A model generated the notes under the pieces. It was not told the origin of the DNA and did no database searches. It saw only the letters and a list, made by a program, of their open reading frames with translations. Positions 20,069 through 30,689 of a DNA stretch of 32,294 bases are shown here, in pieces. The stretch covers positions 196,868-229,161 of the forward strand of contig MNCI01029653.1 in the NCBI GenBank assembly GCA_015680685.1, in the 5' to 3' direction. Position 1 is the first letter of the stretch, and every line of letters begins with the position of its first letter. The stretch comes from Gnetum montanum. Taxonomy: Eukaryota; Streptophyta; Gnetopsida; Gnetales; Gnetaceae. Made by a program: the position numbers and the translations under genes.

Positions 20069-21031
20069 TGATGAGTGGCAAGGTACCCCTACACTTAACC
20101 ATACAAAACGAGCATAGTAGGCGCGATCCAATCAAACTCCGCAGACTAAGTGCCTACACGCCCCATGGAACACTTGGGGTTAATCATTTGTTGTCTTCCG
20201 AGACTTACTTGTGGTGGTCATGGTGTATGGTTAAGTAAGTCTAAGGTATATGATTTTTATGGTCTTTTATGTTTTATCTCTTATGCTATCGAGGTGAAGG
20301 GTTGAGAAACTAACTAACTCTAACTAATGGACTAAGTCTAAATTACCTAGCGTTAGCATCCGTTCCCACTTACTGTACACACCCTGAACTGATGCAACCA
20401 CGGCTACCAAACGCTAATTGTTGCTGGGATCACCACGCGTAACGCACGTGCTCAAAGTGGTCATACTAAGGCACTTAACTAGGAGGAAAGGGTTGAGAGA
20501 ATCTAATCTAGCCTAAGTGCGATGAGCAGCCAATTCCTTGACTAATCGTACACATCTTGGTGCATGACTACCATTGGGATTACCAAGCGCAGATCTTGGA
20601 TACGTCACTGGGTTACCAAGTAGTCACACTTAGATGCTCATAATCAAGTCGTACTCATACTGCATTGCAATGAGCAACCAATTCCTTGACTATCCGTACA
20701 CAGCCGTAGATGCTCATAATCAAGTCATACTCATTCCGCATTCTAGGAGTTCAAGGGTGAGAGAGAGAAAGCAATAAATAACATTAAAATAAAATCATAT
20801 TCCATGCACTGCAAGGTTTATCCAAGAAGCTCGTCTTTATTGCCGTATACAACTTGTGTTCAGGTACAATGTTGCTTGAATAAAGATCCATTTACTTTAG
20901 GACTCCTACTATGGGCACATGGAAAATATTCTTTTTGGAGTGATCAAACTGCCAAAGTTTCCCTACTTCTAGCCCAAGATGATGAAACAAGGGAGAGCCA
21001 CCTCTTATTTATAGATATTGCGGCACACCGC

Positions 21032-21051
21032 GATATCGCATATGCGATATC
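21032..21051. promoter_or_regulatory. Perfect 20-bp U3 palindrome of the 5' LTR of D
   Basis: GATATCGCATATGCGATATC equals its reverse complement and lies about 20 bp upstream of the TATA box on the minus strand. Confidence 0.6.
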
Positions 21052-21065
21052 TTAGGGGAAGACAT

Positions 21066-21085
21066 GATATCACGTACGCGATATC
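21066..21085. promoter_or_regulatory. Second near-perfect U3 palindrome of the 5' LTR of D
   Basis: GATATCACGTACGCGATATC is palindromic except for one A/C pair. It is almost identical to the palindrome at 324-343 in LTR F. Confidence 0.6.
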
Positions 21086-21112
21086 GTGACTTATGCAAAT
21101 TGCATCTCATCA

Positions 21113-21482
21113 CTCAATAGCAAAGTTGCTCCGTAATCCAAATGATGATTATACTAGCCCAAGGCATGTACAAAAGACCAATAAAAAATACTTATCATCA
21201 TTAGGCAATAACAACATTTCATTAATTAGTAGAGATTATATTCATTTCATTATGTTTACCTTGGCATACTTAGAGTCTTTCAACATGATTCAATCATACA
21301 CCTCACTAAGAATTAAACTATGCACTTTGAACTTTGCTAGCTCATGTGGGAAGACAATGATCACAAACTTATCATCAACATATTAGTATACACATACTAT
21401 CCCATCCCCATCTGATGATATGGTCACATGTGTATGCTTGTGACTTATATGGTTAAGCATTGGGAACTCTCCCTGCTCATCA
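21113..21482 (+). repeat. LTR A, right part
   Basis: Continues LTR A after the D insertion. CTCAATAGC, GGCATGT, ACTTATCAT and the end block TATGCTTGTGACTTATATGG...CTCATCA match LTR B (23020-23400). The first five bases (21113-21117, CTCAA) are the right copy of the D target duplication. After 21482 no good primer-binding site follows, only GGAGCCAACATAATTTTC, so this may be a solo or 3' LTR. Confidence 0.75.
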
Positions 21483-21756
21483 GGAGCCAACATAATTTTC
21501 TATGTTGCTTCTAGAATGTGAAACTCATACACATTATTCACCAATCCTACAACCTTAGGAGTGATAGAAACGAGAGATGAAAAGATAACAATAAGTGTAA
21601 CATAGGAAAATAAAACCCCAAAACCCAACCTCTAAAATCGTAGAATTGTTGTAATGTAGGTGTAATATGTGATGTCACTACATCATGGTAGAGTTCTAAG
21701 ATTTTGGCTATGTAGAATAGAACATAGGATGGAATGCAGTTCACTTAAATGAAGAT
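21483..21756. other. Spacer after LTR A
   Basis: No coding or repeat signature that I recognise between the LTR A end and the tRNA-like repeat at 21757. Confidence 0.35.
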
Positions 21757-21840
21757 AATTAGTGGTAAGCCTCTTAATTTGACAGCTCAAAGTTATGGGT
21801 TTGATTCTACTGGGCAATATTGAGTTATAAAGTTATAATT
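21757..21840 (+). repeat. tRNA-like SINE-type repeat, copy 4
   Basis: AATTAGTGGTAAGCCTCTT (A-box half), TTATGGGTTTGATTCTACTG (B-box block GGTTTGATTCT) and GGGCAATATTGAGTTATAA. It is the cleanest B box and tail of the set. Confidence 0.6.
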
Positions 21841-21898
21841 TGACTATATGTCTTATGGGTAAATGTTATTTAAAGAAGTTTCAAGTTCTAACACTATC

Positions 21899-22003
21899 GT
21901 CCCCTTTCCTTCCCACCTCACCCACCACCAAAACCCCTTGCACACCACACACCCCTGCACGCGCCCCCCCCCCTCCTCCCCGCTTGCACCCCCCCTACTT
22001 TTT
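21899..22003. repeat. C-rich low-complexity tract
   Basis: Runs of C up to about twelve, mixed with CCACC and CACACC. The minus strand has several G-runs of four or more with short loops, so a G-quadruplex there and an i-motif on the plus strand are possible. Confidence 0.7.
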
Positions 22004-22379
22004 AGGTTCAAGCATGCTAGTTATTAGGTAAAAAGGCACTAAACTTCATTAGGATGACAAGTACACTAGTAATCAAATATGGAAGCAACAACGGTAACTT
22101 TACTTATCTAGAAAACTAGTAACCCACAATAATTGTTATATGAGGTTTGGAATTAATATCAAGGTTTCTCAATTAACTAACTAAGAGGGTAAATGACTTA
22201 GGCAATTAGACATTAAACAATTACATAATGTAGCATTATAGCCAAGGAATTTAGCCAATATTAAAATAGACCTAAGGTACAATGTTTGACAATAACCAAG
22301 ATGGAGAGAAACTTGAAGTGCAATGTTCACTAATAGTTAAATACCTTCCATTGAGATAGCACTATACCTTTAGTAATCT
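22004..22379. other. Spacer before LTR B
   Basis: AT-rich, no gene recognised. The exact left end of LTR B may lie within its last bases. Confidence 0.35.
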
Positions 22380-23400
22380 TAGTATTCACTTGGAAACCTT
22401 ATAATAAATTGCAATTTTTTCACATCAAGCATGTTATCATTGCTTATTCGACGATGTTGTAGATGTAATGTAGTGGGTTATGATCATGCATATAAATATG
22501 AGCCCACTATCATATCAAACTGACCTTTCAGTTAGCATAGTAATAGAACTCTGTCAATTTGTTTTCTTGAAGTTAGTGATAGTTGCGAGTGTCTATAGTG
22601 TGGTGATTAATAGTTATAATGGGTTATGATCATGTCTATAAATATGAACCCATCATCATATCAAACTTACCTTTCGATCAACATAGTAATAGAACTTTAT
22701 CAGCTTGTTTTCTCGAAGTTAGTGATAGTTATGAGTATCTACAATGTGGTGATTAATAGTTGTAAAACATCTTGATTTAAGTGGAGTGTACCTAGACACA
22801 TTTCATATCTAGTAATAAAGATTAAGATTATTCTTCATCATTGTTGCATATCACTTGGACTAGATTTACTTTCCATTATCATTTACTCTTATAATGTTAT
22901 TTACATTTCTAACATCATTTCATTTTCACTATTTGTTGGATATTTGACAGAATAGGTACAATTAATTTTGAGCATACAAATACAATCCTCTAGTAACCCA
23001 ACAGTGGCTTAGCTTGATTTGCTCAATAGCAGTCACTTGGAAATTCCAATGGCAATTATATTAGCATAGGGCATGTTCAACAAGTCTAGAATAATTACTT
23101 ATCATAATAGGCCACTTTAGTATTTTATTTTCATTATTCTTATTTCATAGAATTTACATTTATTTCACTATGTTATACATTAGCATGTTAAGAGCCAATA
23201 AATATCATTCGATTATATACCTTATTAAGAGTTAAACCATACATTATGATTTTCACTAACTTTGGTAAGAAGAAAATGTTTGTGGACTCATTATCAATAA
23301 TCTAGTAAAAGATAATGTCCCATCTATGAATTATACTCTAGTCACTTACATATGCTTGTGACTTATATGGTTGGGCATTAGGAACTCTTGTTGCTCATCA
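22380..23400 (+). repeat. LTR of element B, with duplicated promoter block
   Basis: Ends CTCATCA at 23394-23400, followed at once by a primer-binding site. It carries a 146-bp tandem duplication (22475-22620 and 22621-about 22766), each unit with its own TATA box (TATAAATA at 22491-22498 and 22637-22644). The block GTGTACCTAGACACA near 22785 and the sequence around GCTCAATAGC (about 23022) match LTR A and give an uninterrupted version of the site where D entered A. The left end is approximate. Confidence 0.75.
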
Positions 23401-23420
23401 TTGATGTCATTGCCAAGGAT
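23401..23420 (+). other. Primer-binding site of element B
   Basis: TTGATGTCATTGCCAAGGAT directly after the LTR matches the tRNA-Asp-type site of element D with several C-to-T or G-to-A differences. Confidence 0.7.
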
Positions 23421-23541
23421 GTTATCAATCTATACTAGATAGTTGGTTTTATTAAAAGTTTGTTATGTTAACACTTTAAAAGATTTATCTTCTAAACAAA
23501 TAATAATTTCTAAACACATACTTGAGAAATAATTGATTAAT

Positions 23542-24700
23542 ATGGCTTTAACACATAAAGGTAAATTCTTCCCCTATTAATGATATTAATAAAAGCAATG
23601 ACAAAATTCACACTATAGAAAACTACAATGGACTAATGCAAACAAGGTTTTTCTATGCTTATGTAGATTCATACTATCCTAACTTTACTTTTATCTTTTA
23701 TTGAGATGAACAATTTATATGGAAAGACTTACAAGAAAAAATTATGTTACCACCTCACTGTTCAACATTACCTATGCTTCAAGTAGCATTGCTTAGATCA
23801 CATCATGGTTACACCCATGGAGGTTATCAAGTCATGAAGGACATGACTAGACCCTACCAACCAACAAAAGCCCATATTATAAGAGATGTTATCATGGAAG
23901 CAAGATATGAACAAGAGCAAACAAATGAGCACCTCAAACAATCATAATCTTCAAAAGGAAGATAAAAAATATTAAGCTACGAAGTCTCACTAGCACCAAT
24001 CTTATTGTCATCCACCTATTCTATAAGTTTAAAATTTTATTCAATAGAAGCTATGTTCCACCTTAGTTGAGACATCTCGAAGAGATGGGACAAATCCCAG
24101 AATTAGGAGGGATTCAAGGCCAAGGACTTCTAGTAGTTCTAAAAGAGAAAAATCAACGAGCCATAGTAAGAGAACTAGCCAGCATAATTCTCCAAGTCCT
24201 TCATTGTCTTCATCATACTCATCAATAGATTTTGACAAGGAAGAGTGTAGGCATGAAAATAGAGCTTCATAAAGGGATCAAAAGTAAGCACTTATAGAAA
24301 GAGAAGAAGAGATTACAATGGACACCCAGAAAGAAGAAGACATCATGCTAAAAATGAAAGTGAAAAAGAAAAAGAAAGAGAAAGGAATCATAGGCATAAG
24401 AGAAGAAATGAAGAAAAGCATTGAAGGGGCCATCACTATTATGATTAATATGATGAACTGGATGATTATGATGAACTCCTATTAACTACAAAAGTCACAA
24501 TTAATATCAATGAGGTCATGCATGTTCTCGCTAGGCATCAAAGTAATAGTTGCATTAAGTGGCTAGAGATGAGTAACATTCCCAAATTTTAAGGAGGATA
24601 TAATGTTGATCCTCACATCACCTTCAAGCCCTCCACAATGCTAGTGTCCTTTAGAATATTGAGAATGAGTGGTAGAAACTTAAGTTCTTCCTAATTAATG
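23542..24700 (+). pseudogene. Element B gag, truncated and decayed
   Basis: Starts at ATG 23542 (MALTHKGKFFPY), at nearly the same distance from the primer site as in C. DEQFIWKDLQEKIMLPPH and the following LLRSHHGY (23700-23830) match the N-terminal gag of D and C. A decayed Ser/Arg/Glu-rich region follows. The gag core begins near 24585 (GGYNVDPH, NEWWKLKFF in broken frames). Similarity to D and C stops after about 24697, shortly before LTR C, which suggests that C landed in B gag. Many stops. Confidence 0.7.
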
Positions 24701-24736
24701 AATCATCATTGTTGGGTAGCATTGACGGGCATGTGC

Positions 24737-25543
24737 TGATGTGTACCTATCGATGCATGGAAAGATGCATCGACAAAGTGTCTAGTCTTGCCTATATAAA
24801 TGCATGCACCCACCACATTTATAACATCATTCATTTAGTAGCATAGCGAAGCTCTTGCAACTTGTTCCCGTAATAGTTAGAATATTTTCTAAGTGCCCGC
24901 AATAGGATTTGAGAAGTGTACAGATCTTTATTTGAACATTGATGTACCTAGACACTTCGATATGAATAACAATAAAGACAAACTTCCTGATAGACCTTAC
25001 AGCCCTTGGAATTAGCATAATGTTTACTGTAATGCACTTTACTATTATGCAATTTACATTCATGCACATTAATTAATTAGTTGAATATGAATAATTAATG
25101 CACATAAGTACGACCACCTCGAGCATATGATAACAATTGGTAATCTAAGTAGCATTTACACTTGGTAACCCAGTAGCATTAAGGCATGTTCAAGATGTGT
25201 GTGGAAAGTGGGTGATGAGACGCGACTTGCACTAGGCCGCGATATCGCGTACGCAATATCGTGGCTGNCGTTACTAGATTGATTAACATTTAATCATAAT
25301 ATTTTAATGCTTAGGATAAATAGATAAAAAATATAAAAGTTATACAAATCATATGCCTCACTTACACTTAACCATACCATTGTACCTCCACAAGTGGAAC
25401 TAAGAAGATAATGATCACGTCCTTAAGTTCACTACCTAGATAATGTATACTTAGAGAGCTAAAGTCTACAGAATTCAACTAGATCACTTAGTGAATGTTA
25501 GTGATTTGTATGGTTGGGTGCATTGACTACTTGTTGCTCATCA
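24737..25543 (+). repeat. LTR of element C
   Basis: Ends CTCATCA at 25537-25543, next to the primer site. TATA box at 24793-24800 and GATGTACCTAGACACTTCG plus AACAATAAAGAC near 24950-24980 match the R region of the D LTRs. The start at 24737 (TGATGTG) is preferred, but TGTTGGG at 24710 is possible. It contains a block at 25213-25266 that looks like the first bases of a D-type U3, just before an N at 25268. Confidence 0.7.
25241..25260. promoter_or_regulatory. GATATC palindrome inside LTR C
   Basis: GATATCGCGTACGCAATATC is a palindrome with one mismatch, part of a 54-bp block starting TGATGAGACGCGACTTGC. It sits in the middle of the LTR, not at its U3 start as in D and F. Confidence 0.5.
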
Positions 25544-25563
25544 TTAGCGTTATTGTTGGGGAC
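25544..25563 (+). other. Primer-binding site of element C
   Basis: TTAGCGTTATTGTTGGGGAC follows the LTR end and matches the tRNA-Asp-type site with G-to-A and C-to-T differences. Confidence 0.75.
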
Positions 25564-25690
25564 TTTAGTTAGTTATGTGCACTATTTATGACATTAGTGA
25601 AATCACTTAATGAAATTATAAAGGACTTGAAGCTAAAATCGTTAATATAATAAAGAATTCCCAAAAGCACATTGTTTCCTAAACACTAAC

Positions 25691-28070
25691 ATGGCTTCTT
25701 TTTGCAAGAAAGATTCTCCACCACCATTCATGGACAATTCCAATCGAAGGTAAGAAGGCCTGAAACCACCCATGCCCCAATAATGCAAAATGGTCTATAC
25801 ACATCTAGATGAGTACACTCCAAATTTCGCCTTCATCTTACACTAGGATGAACAACTGTAATGGATGGACATGGAGGGCAACATCATGTTGCCTTCCAAT
25901 CAATCAGTTCCTATGATGTTGCTCCACAATCTCATGAGATTGGGCATCACAAGACTCAATGCTAAATATAGGGTGCAAGATCATGCCTATCAAGATTATC
26001 ATCCCATAGAGGCACAGAGAAAGAAAGATCAACAAGTGGAAGCTCACTATGAGGCATCAAAAGGCAAACAATTTACAAACCCCATGTTCCTACTGGGCTA
26101 AAAGGAAGGGGAAGATCTCTTCTCATGAACTTTCCAATACACTGACTCTCCTCCTCTCCTTGATGCGGAGGCCCTCAATCAGCATTTATAGTCCACTATA
26201 GATAATCTTGGCTCTAGGAAGAATGGATCCCATGACTGTGGGACCTCAAGGGAGAGAGTCAAGGCAGAAACAATGATAAGCACCATGATAACAACAAAAA
26301 TGGTGATCATGGCAAGGAACAAAGAAGAGGGAGTAGTAGGCACTATTCTAGTGTTAGCTGTACTTCTTCTTTGCCTTCATTGTCCTCATCATCTTTCTCC
26401 TCCAACCCCGACCAAAGCTATAGGGGAAGAGGTCATGATGGAGGTGGCCAGCAAGATAGAGATGATTGCAAATCCCATTGAAACAATAAAGACCAAGGGT
26501 GTGTGCAATCAAGGGAGGCCCACCACAAAGGAAGAAGGGATAGTAGAGGGCATGAAAGGCATCATGACCATCATAGGGGCCATGACTATGATGAGCCTTT
26601 GCTTGCCATGAAGAATATGTTGAACATTGCAAAGGCTTTGAGGATACCAACAAGGCATGTGAAGAATAACTAGATCAAATGGTTGGACATGAATAATATC
26701 CTTAAGTTCAAAGGGAAATATAATTCTGATCCATAGAATCATCTCTAGGCCTTTCACGATGCATGTGCCTTACAAAATGTAGAGGAAAAATGGTAGAAAT
26801 CAAAGATTTTCCCTAGGACACTCATCAAGGAAGTTGAAAGTTAGTACCATTTCTTGGAACTAAAATCAATCTAATGATAGAGTACAATGCTTGAATTATT
26901 CAATGAAAAATATCATATGTACTCTTGAGTGTCTAACTTGAAAAGGCAAATCCAAGGTTAGAAACAAGACACACATGAGTCCTTAGATGCATCCATGGAC
27001 AAGTATTACTCTTTGTTGCATCAATGCCCAAGCTGTGGCTATTCTCAAAGGGACCAACAATGCCATATCATAAATGGGCTCCAAATAGAAACAAGGAGAA
27101 CACTTGGTGTTTATGCCCAAGGAAGGCTTTCAGAGCTAAGGGTCCATCAAATATAAAGGCTGATTGCCTAGGTGGCAAAGAAAGAAGGTGAGCTAAGAAA
27201 AAAGAAAAGTGCAGAGGAGTGTAACTAGGATCCTTCCATTCAAAAAAGGAAGGTTTAATTTTATGGTAATAAGAAGGAGGACACCACTTGATGAAGTGGT
27301 GCAACAAAAAACCTTGCTGATAGAAAAATCTATTTTTGAAATATAGACCAAGGTTGATAAAATGTGGGATTCCTTGGATGAAAAATTCCAAATGGCTCTA
27401 AGGATTTCTAAGGAGAATAAAGAGTAAGAAGGTAATGGTCATGACAAAAGGAGAAAAAAGGAAGCTAAATGTACCTATTAGAAGGGTAAGGGCAAAGCTA
27501 CTATAGTGGAAGAGGTTGCAAATTCTGAAATAGATGACGATGGGTGTGACATTTGCCAATATGAAAATCCTAAGGGATGTTGTCTAATTATGTCACACTT
27601 GTAGGAATTTGAGGTGAATACTTTGAATCCTTACTTGGAAAATGGCAAGCACCCAAGAAGTTGTCTTATCCTCAAGGAAACTATAGGAAATTCCACCAAC
27701 AAGCCTACTATCCAAGTGGAGTGCCACCTCAACCTCATGAATAGGACTAGTAGTGGCAGCACCCACAGTCATGGGGGATGCCACCACCAAGGCAATAATA
27801 CCCTTACTATTAGCCAAATTTGTATGGGTACAATGTTTAGCAACCCATTTCTTCACATGACTCTTTTAGTCATGCTTCTTTCTAGCACCATTACTACCCT
27901 TCTAAATATTATAGAGCACCATATCCAAGGGGGAAGTCCCCATTTCCCAATTACCCTCCTCATCCTTCTACTATTTCACCTTAATCCTCAACTCCTTTGC
28001 TACACACTTCATCTATGCAGGGTAAAATCCCAGCCCAATTGCAACAGAGAAATGCCACAAAGGCTGTGAA
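25691..28070 (+). pseudogene. Element C gag, multiple stops and frameshifts
   Basis: Starts at ATG 25691 (MASFCKKDSPPPF). YTHLDEYTPNFAFILH, GNIMLPSN and YQDYHPIEAQ (25800-26020) parallel the D gag. A His/Asp/Arg-rich low-complexity stretch follows (26270-26580). The gag core is FKGKYNSDP, AFHDACALQNVEEKW, FPRTLIKEVES, YHMYS, YYSLLHQCP, INGLQIETRRTLG and YAQGRLSELR (26700-27150). The zinc-knuckle-like site at 27545-27583 reads CDICQYENPKGCC, with Asn where D has His, so metal binding is probably lost. It ends in the spacer QLQQRNATKAVN before the protease. Dead. Confidence 0.85.
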
Positions 28071-28970
28071 CTTATAGTTGGCCCCACAACTGAGTGGTTT
28101 TAACACTAAGCCTCAAAAAAGATCCTTTTTTAGAATCAATAGTCATACCAAGCTACTTCAAACACCTACAGCTGTTGACCCTGCTTCTTCTCCTTCCTCC
28201 TCCACAATGTCCTTTAAGATCCCTTCAAACCAAATGCCTCCCAAAGTGCACATTATAATGTTGACCCATGCAGTCAGTAATTGGATAAAAGTTGATCAAC
28301 TTCCCATGGAGAGATCTGATCATGAGAGTCCCCTCATTTAATTGCAAATCATTGAAAATGAACCTTGCAAGGCTTTTTTGGACTCAAGTTCTAGTGTTAA
28401 TTGAATCTCATGAGAAATGTACAAAGTCTAGAACCTGCCTCCACTCAAGAAGAGCAACATTTTCTTAGAGTTAGCAAATTAATCCATCATTGTCCCCTTG
28501 GGATTGGTGGAGGACATTGTGACCACTGTGTATGGGGTGGTCATATCCTATTGACTTCTTAGTGATATGAGTGAATAACTGGAGGGACTTTCATATCATT
28601 ATGGGAAGAACCTAGACGAGTACAATTGATGCGCAGTTGGGAATCAAAGACCTCTCCTTAGAGATCTCTAAGGAGAATGAGTTTGAAAAGATAGAGAAGA
28701 AGTACATTCCATGCATCATGTATACTAATATAAGATGCCACTGCATGCAAAAATTATGGACCATCAAAAGTACAACACTCATAGCATGCAAGCAATATGT
28801 AGATGTCATAGAGGTTCAAAGGTTTTTGTATGTAGTAGCCATAAATAGGAGGACACCCAGTGGCTAATAGTTAAAACAAAGAGTAGTTCAACATTATGCA
28901 TGGAACAAACTAAGAGCCTCACAAGTGCCTATGTTGAAGGCATGGACAAACTAGAGAAAGGCCATCACTA
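28071..28970 (+). pseudogene. Element C aspartic protease region
   Basis: KAFLDSSSSVN (active site at 28381-28389) aligns with DSGSGVN of element D. The catalytic triad DSG reads DSS through GGT to AGT. LGLVEDIVTTVYG (28498-28535) and the following frame-broken part match the C-terminal side of the D protease, including the region leading to YVEGMDKLEKG near 28930. It is inactive by triad change and by stops. Confidence 0.8.
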
Positions 28971-29930
28971 GCTCTCCAATGAACATGATGAAACCAATTG
29001 GGGAGAGTTGAAAATCCCTAAGAGCTTCAAATAGGAGCCCCTTGAGTTGAAGACTCTACCAAGTGGAATGGAATATGCCTTTCTAAACAATGATAAGCTA
29101 GTCATCATTAATGCCAATCTTGCTCTTATACAGAAAAATATGTTGTTAGAGGTCATCAACAAATGGCCAACAACCTTTGCTTGGTCATATCATGAGCTAA
29201 TTAGAATTGACCCAAGGATATGCTAACATTGGATTTATATAGATTCCTCCATTAAACAAAAGAGGTAGCCACAATGAAGGTTGAATGCCAAGCTCAAGCA
29301 AATCATCAAAGAGGATATTGAGTAACTCATGAAGGCAAGGTTTGTTTATCCCATTGCAAATAGTGAGTGGATTGGTCCACTTTTGATCATGCTAAAGAAA
29401 AGTTGGAAATGGGGGATCTACATTGATTTCAAGCTGTTAAACATGACAACATTCAAGGATCATTTTCCTTTACCATTTTTGAACCAAGTGTTGGACATAA
29501 TTGTAGGGCACTACCATTACAGCTTTCTATATGGTTATAGTGGCTATAACCAAATCCAGATAGCATTAGAGGATTAGGCCAAAATAATGTTCACAAGTCC
29601 TTAAGGGACTTTCACATACAGAAAGATGTTTTTTGACCTATGCAATGCCCCTACAACATTCCAATGTCTTGTCCTTAGCATCTTTCAATAGTAAATTGAT
29701 AGTGGGATGGAAGTCTTCATAGATGACTTCTCCACCTATGGGGCTACATTTGAGCAAGCCCTGGACCATCTAGAGCGAGTGCTAAAAAGATGTGTGAAGA
29801 TAAACTTAAGGCTCAATTAACAGAAGAGCCACCTGATGGTCCAAGAGGGCATTATATTGGGGCATCAAATATCACAAAAATGGATTGAGGTGGACCCTAA
29901 AAAAAATAAGGAACATCCAAGGAATAACTT
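28971..29930 (+). pseudogene. Element C reverse transcriptase
   Basis: In one main frame with stops: LMKARFVYPIANSEWIGPLL, WKWGIYIDFKLLN, YSFLYGYSGYNQIQIA, DLCNAPTTFQ and MEVFIDDFSTYG (FIDD at 29716-29727). These are the Ty3/gypsy RT blocks in order. The first catalytic Asp is Tyr (TAT at 29530-29532). The FIDD Asp pair is kept. Stops occur at about 29336, 29575 and several later sites. It copied element RNA into cDNA when active; it cannot now. Confidence 0.88.
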
Positions 29931-30094
29931 GATAACTTGAAACTATTAAAGATGTGAGGTCATTCCATGATCACACTGGTTATTATTAGCACTTCATGGA
30001 GAGCTTTTTTAGGATTGCCAAATTTTTGATAAAGCTAACAAAGAAGGATGCATCATTTGTTTGGACTAATGAATGCTAACATGCAATGAGTATA

Positions 30095-30475
30095 TGATTG
30101 GTCTAGACCATTCCATGTTATGATGAACACATCCAATTATGCCTTAGGAGTTGTGCTCACATAGTTGGATGATTAAACATTTCCCTATCACATCCATTGT
30201 GTGAGTAGAAGCATTGTGGATGCATAGCTGAACTACACTATCACTAAGAAAGAATTGATGATAGTGGTGTATGCCTTAGAGAAATTCAAGCACTATGTGC
30301 TTAAATACAAGGTATTTATGCACATAGATCATAGTACAATTAGGTTCCTGATAAATAAACATATAGTGAGCCCCCACGTCATATGGTGGCTAGTAATCTT
30401 GCAAGAGTTTGATTTAACCATGGTGGATAGGAAGGGAACTGAGAACATGGTAGCTAACCACTTGTCTCGATTATG
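30095..30475 (+). pseudogene. Element C RNase H
   Basis: LNYTITKKELMIVVYALEKF, KVFMHIDHSTIRFL and the closing VANHLSRL (30455-30475) are the end of a Ty3/gypsy RNase H. The frame is open from 30255 to 30475 after an upstream TAG. It lies in a different frame from the RT, so a frameshift lies between. It removes the RNA strand from RNA-DNA hybrids in the family. Confidence 0.85.
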
Positions 30476-30689
30476 ATGGCACATGAAAGAGGAGAAGAGC
30501 CCACTTTCAGATCAATTTCCTAATGAGTTCCTTTGTGCTAAAGCTATTACTAAACAAGACCCCAAGGAAAACAACCAGTATGATGACATCCTCACCTACC
30601 TACTCATTCATGAGATGCCTTAAGAGTGGGACAACAAGAAGAAATAATAGTTTCTTTACTAGGCCAAACATTTCATGGAGATTAATGAT

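Larger units (their letters stand above)
14103..21112 (-). mobile_element. Athila-like Ty3/gypsy element D, gag-protease only, nested in LTR A
   Basis: Minus-strand element with two LTRs (5' LTR 20069-21112, 3' LTR 14103-14986), both bounded by TGATGAG...CTCATCA. It has a tRNA-Asp-type primer site at 20049-20068, a gag pseudogene, a protease pseudogene, an assembly gap (15900-16654) and a 3' noncoding region. A 5-bp target duplication (CTCAG/CTCAA) flanks it. RT, RNase H and integrase are not visible. The room between protease and 3' noncoding DNA is about 1 kb including the gap, while the equivalent in element C is about 3 kb. It is either a non-autonomous gag-carrying element or pol was lost in the gap. 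Confidence 0.9.
20069..21112 (-). repeat. 5' LTR of element D (1044 bp)
   Basis: On the minus strand it begins TGATGAG at 21112 and ends CTCATCA at 20069. U3 is only about 100 bp (TATA box TATAAATA at 21006-21013). A poly(A) signal AATAAA is at 20836-20841. A partial tandem duplication (units starting near 20519 and 20666, sharing GAGCARCCAATTCCTTGACT) explains the extra 160 bp over the 3' LTR. Two palindromes fill the U3. Confidence 0.92.

Noticed and set aside
20804-21055. Open frame within the 5' LTR of D
   Set aside because: It lies inside the LTR and is antisense to it; no protein signature.
22475-22766. Two-unit repeat considered as the start of a satellite or CRISPR-like array
   Set aside because: Only two adjacent units without spacers, inside an LTR; it is a tandem duplication.
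26273-26611. Open frame of 112 codons in element C
   Set aside because: Off-frame reading of the His/Asp-rich low-complexity part of gag; the real gag frame lies beside it.
27068-27391. Minus-strand open frame of 107 codons in element C
   Set aside because: Antisense to the decayed gag linker; hydrophobic but without any recognisable family.
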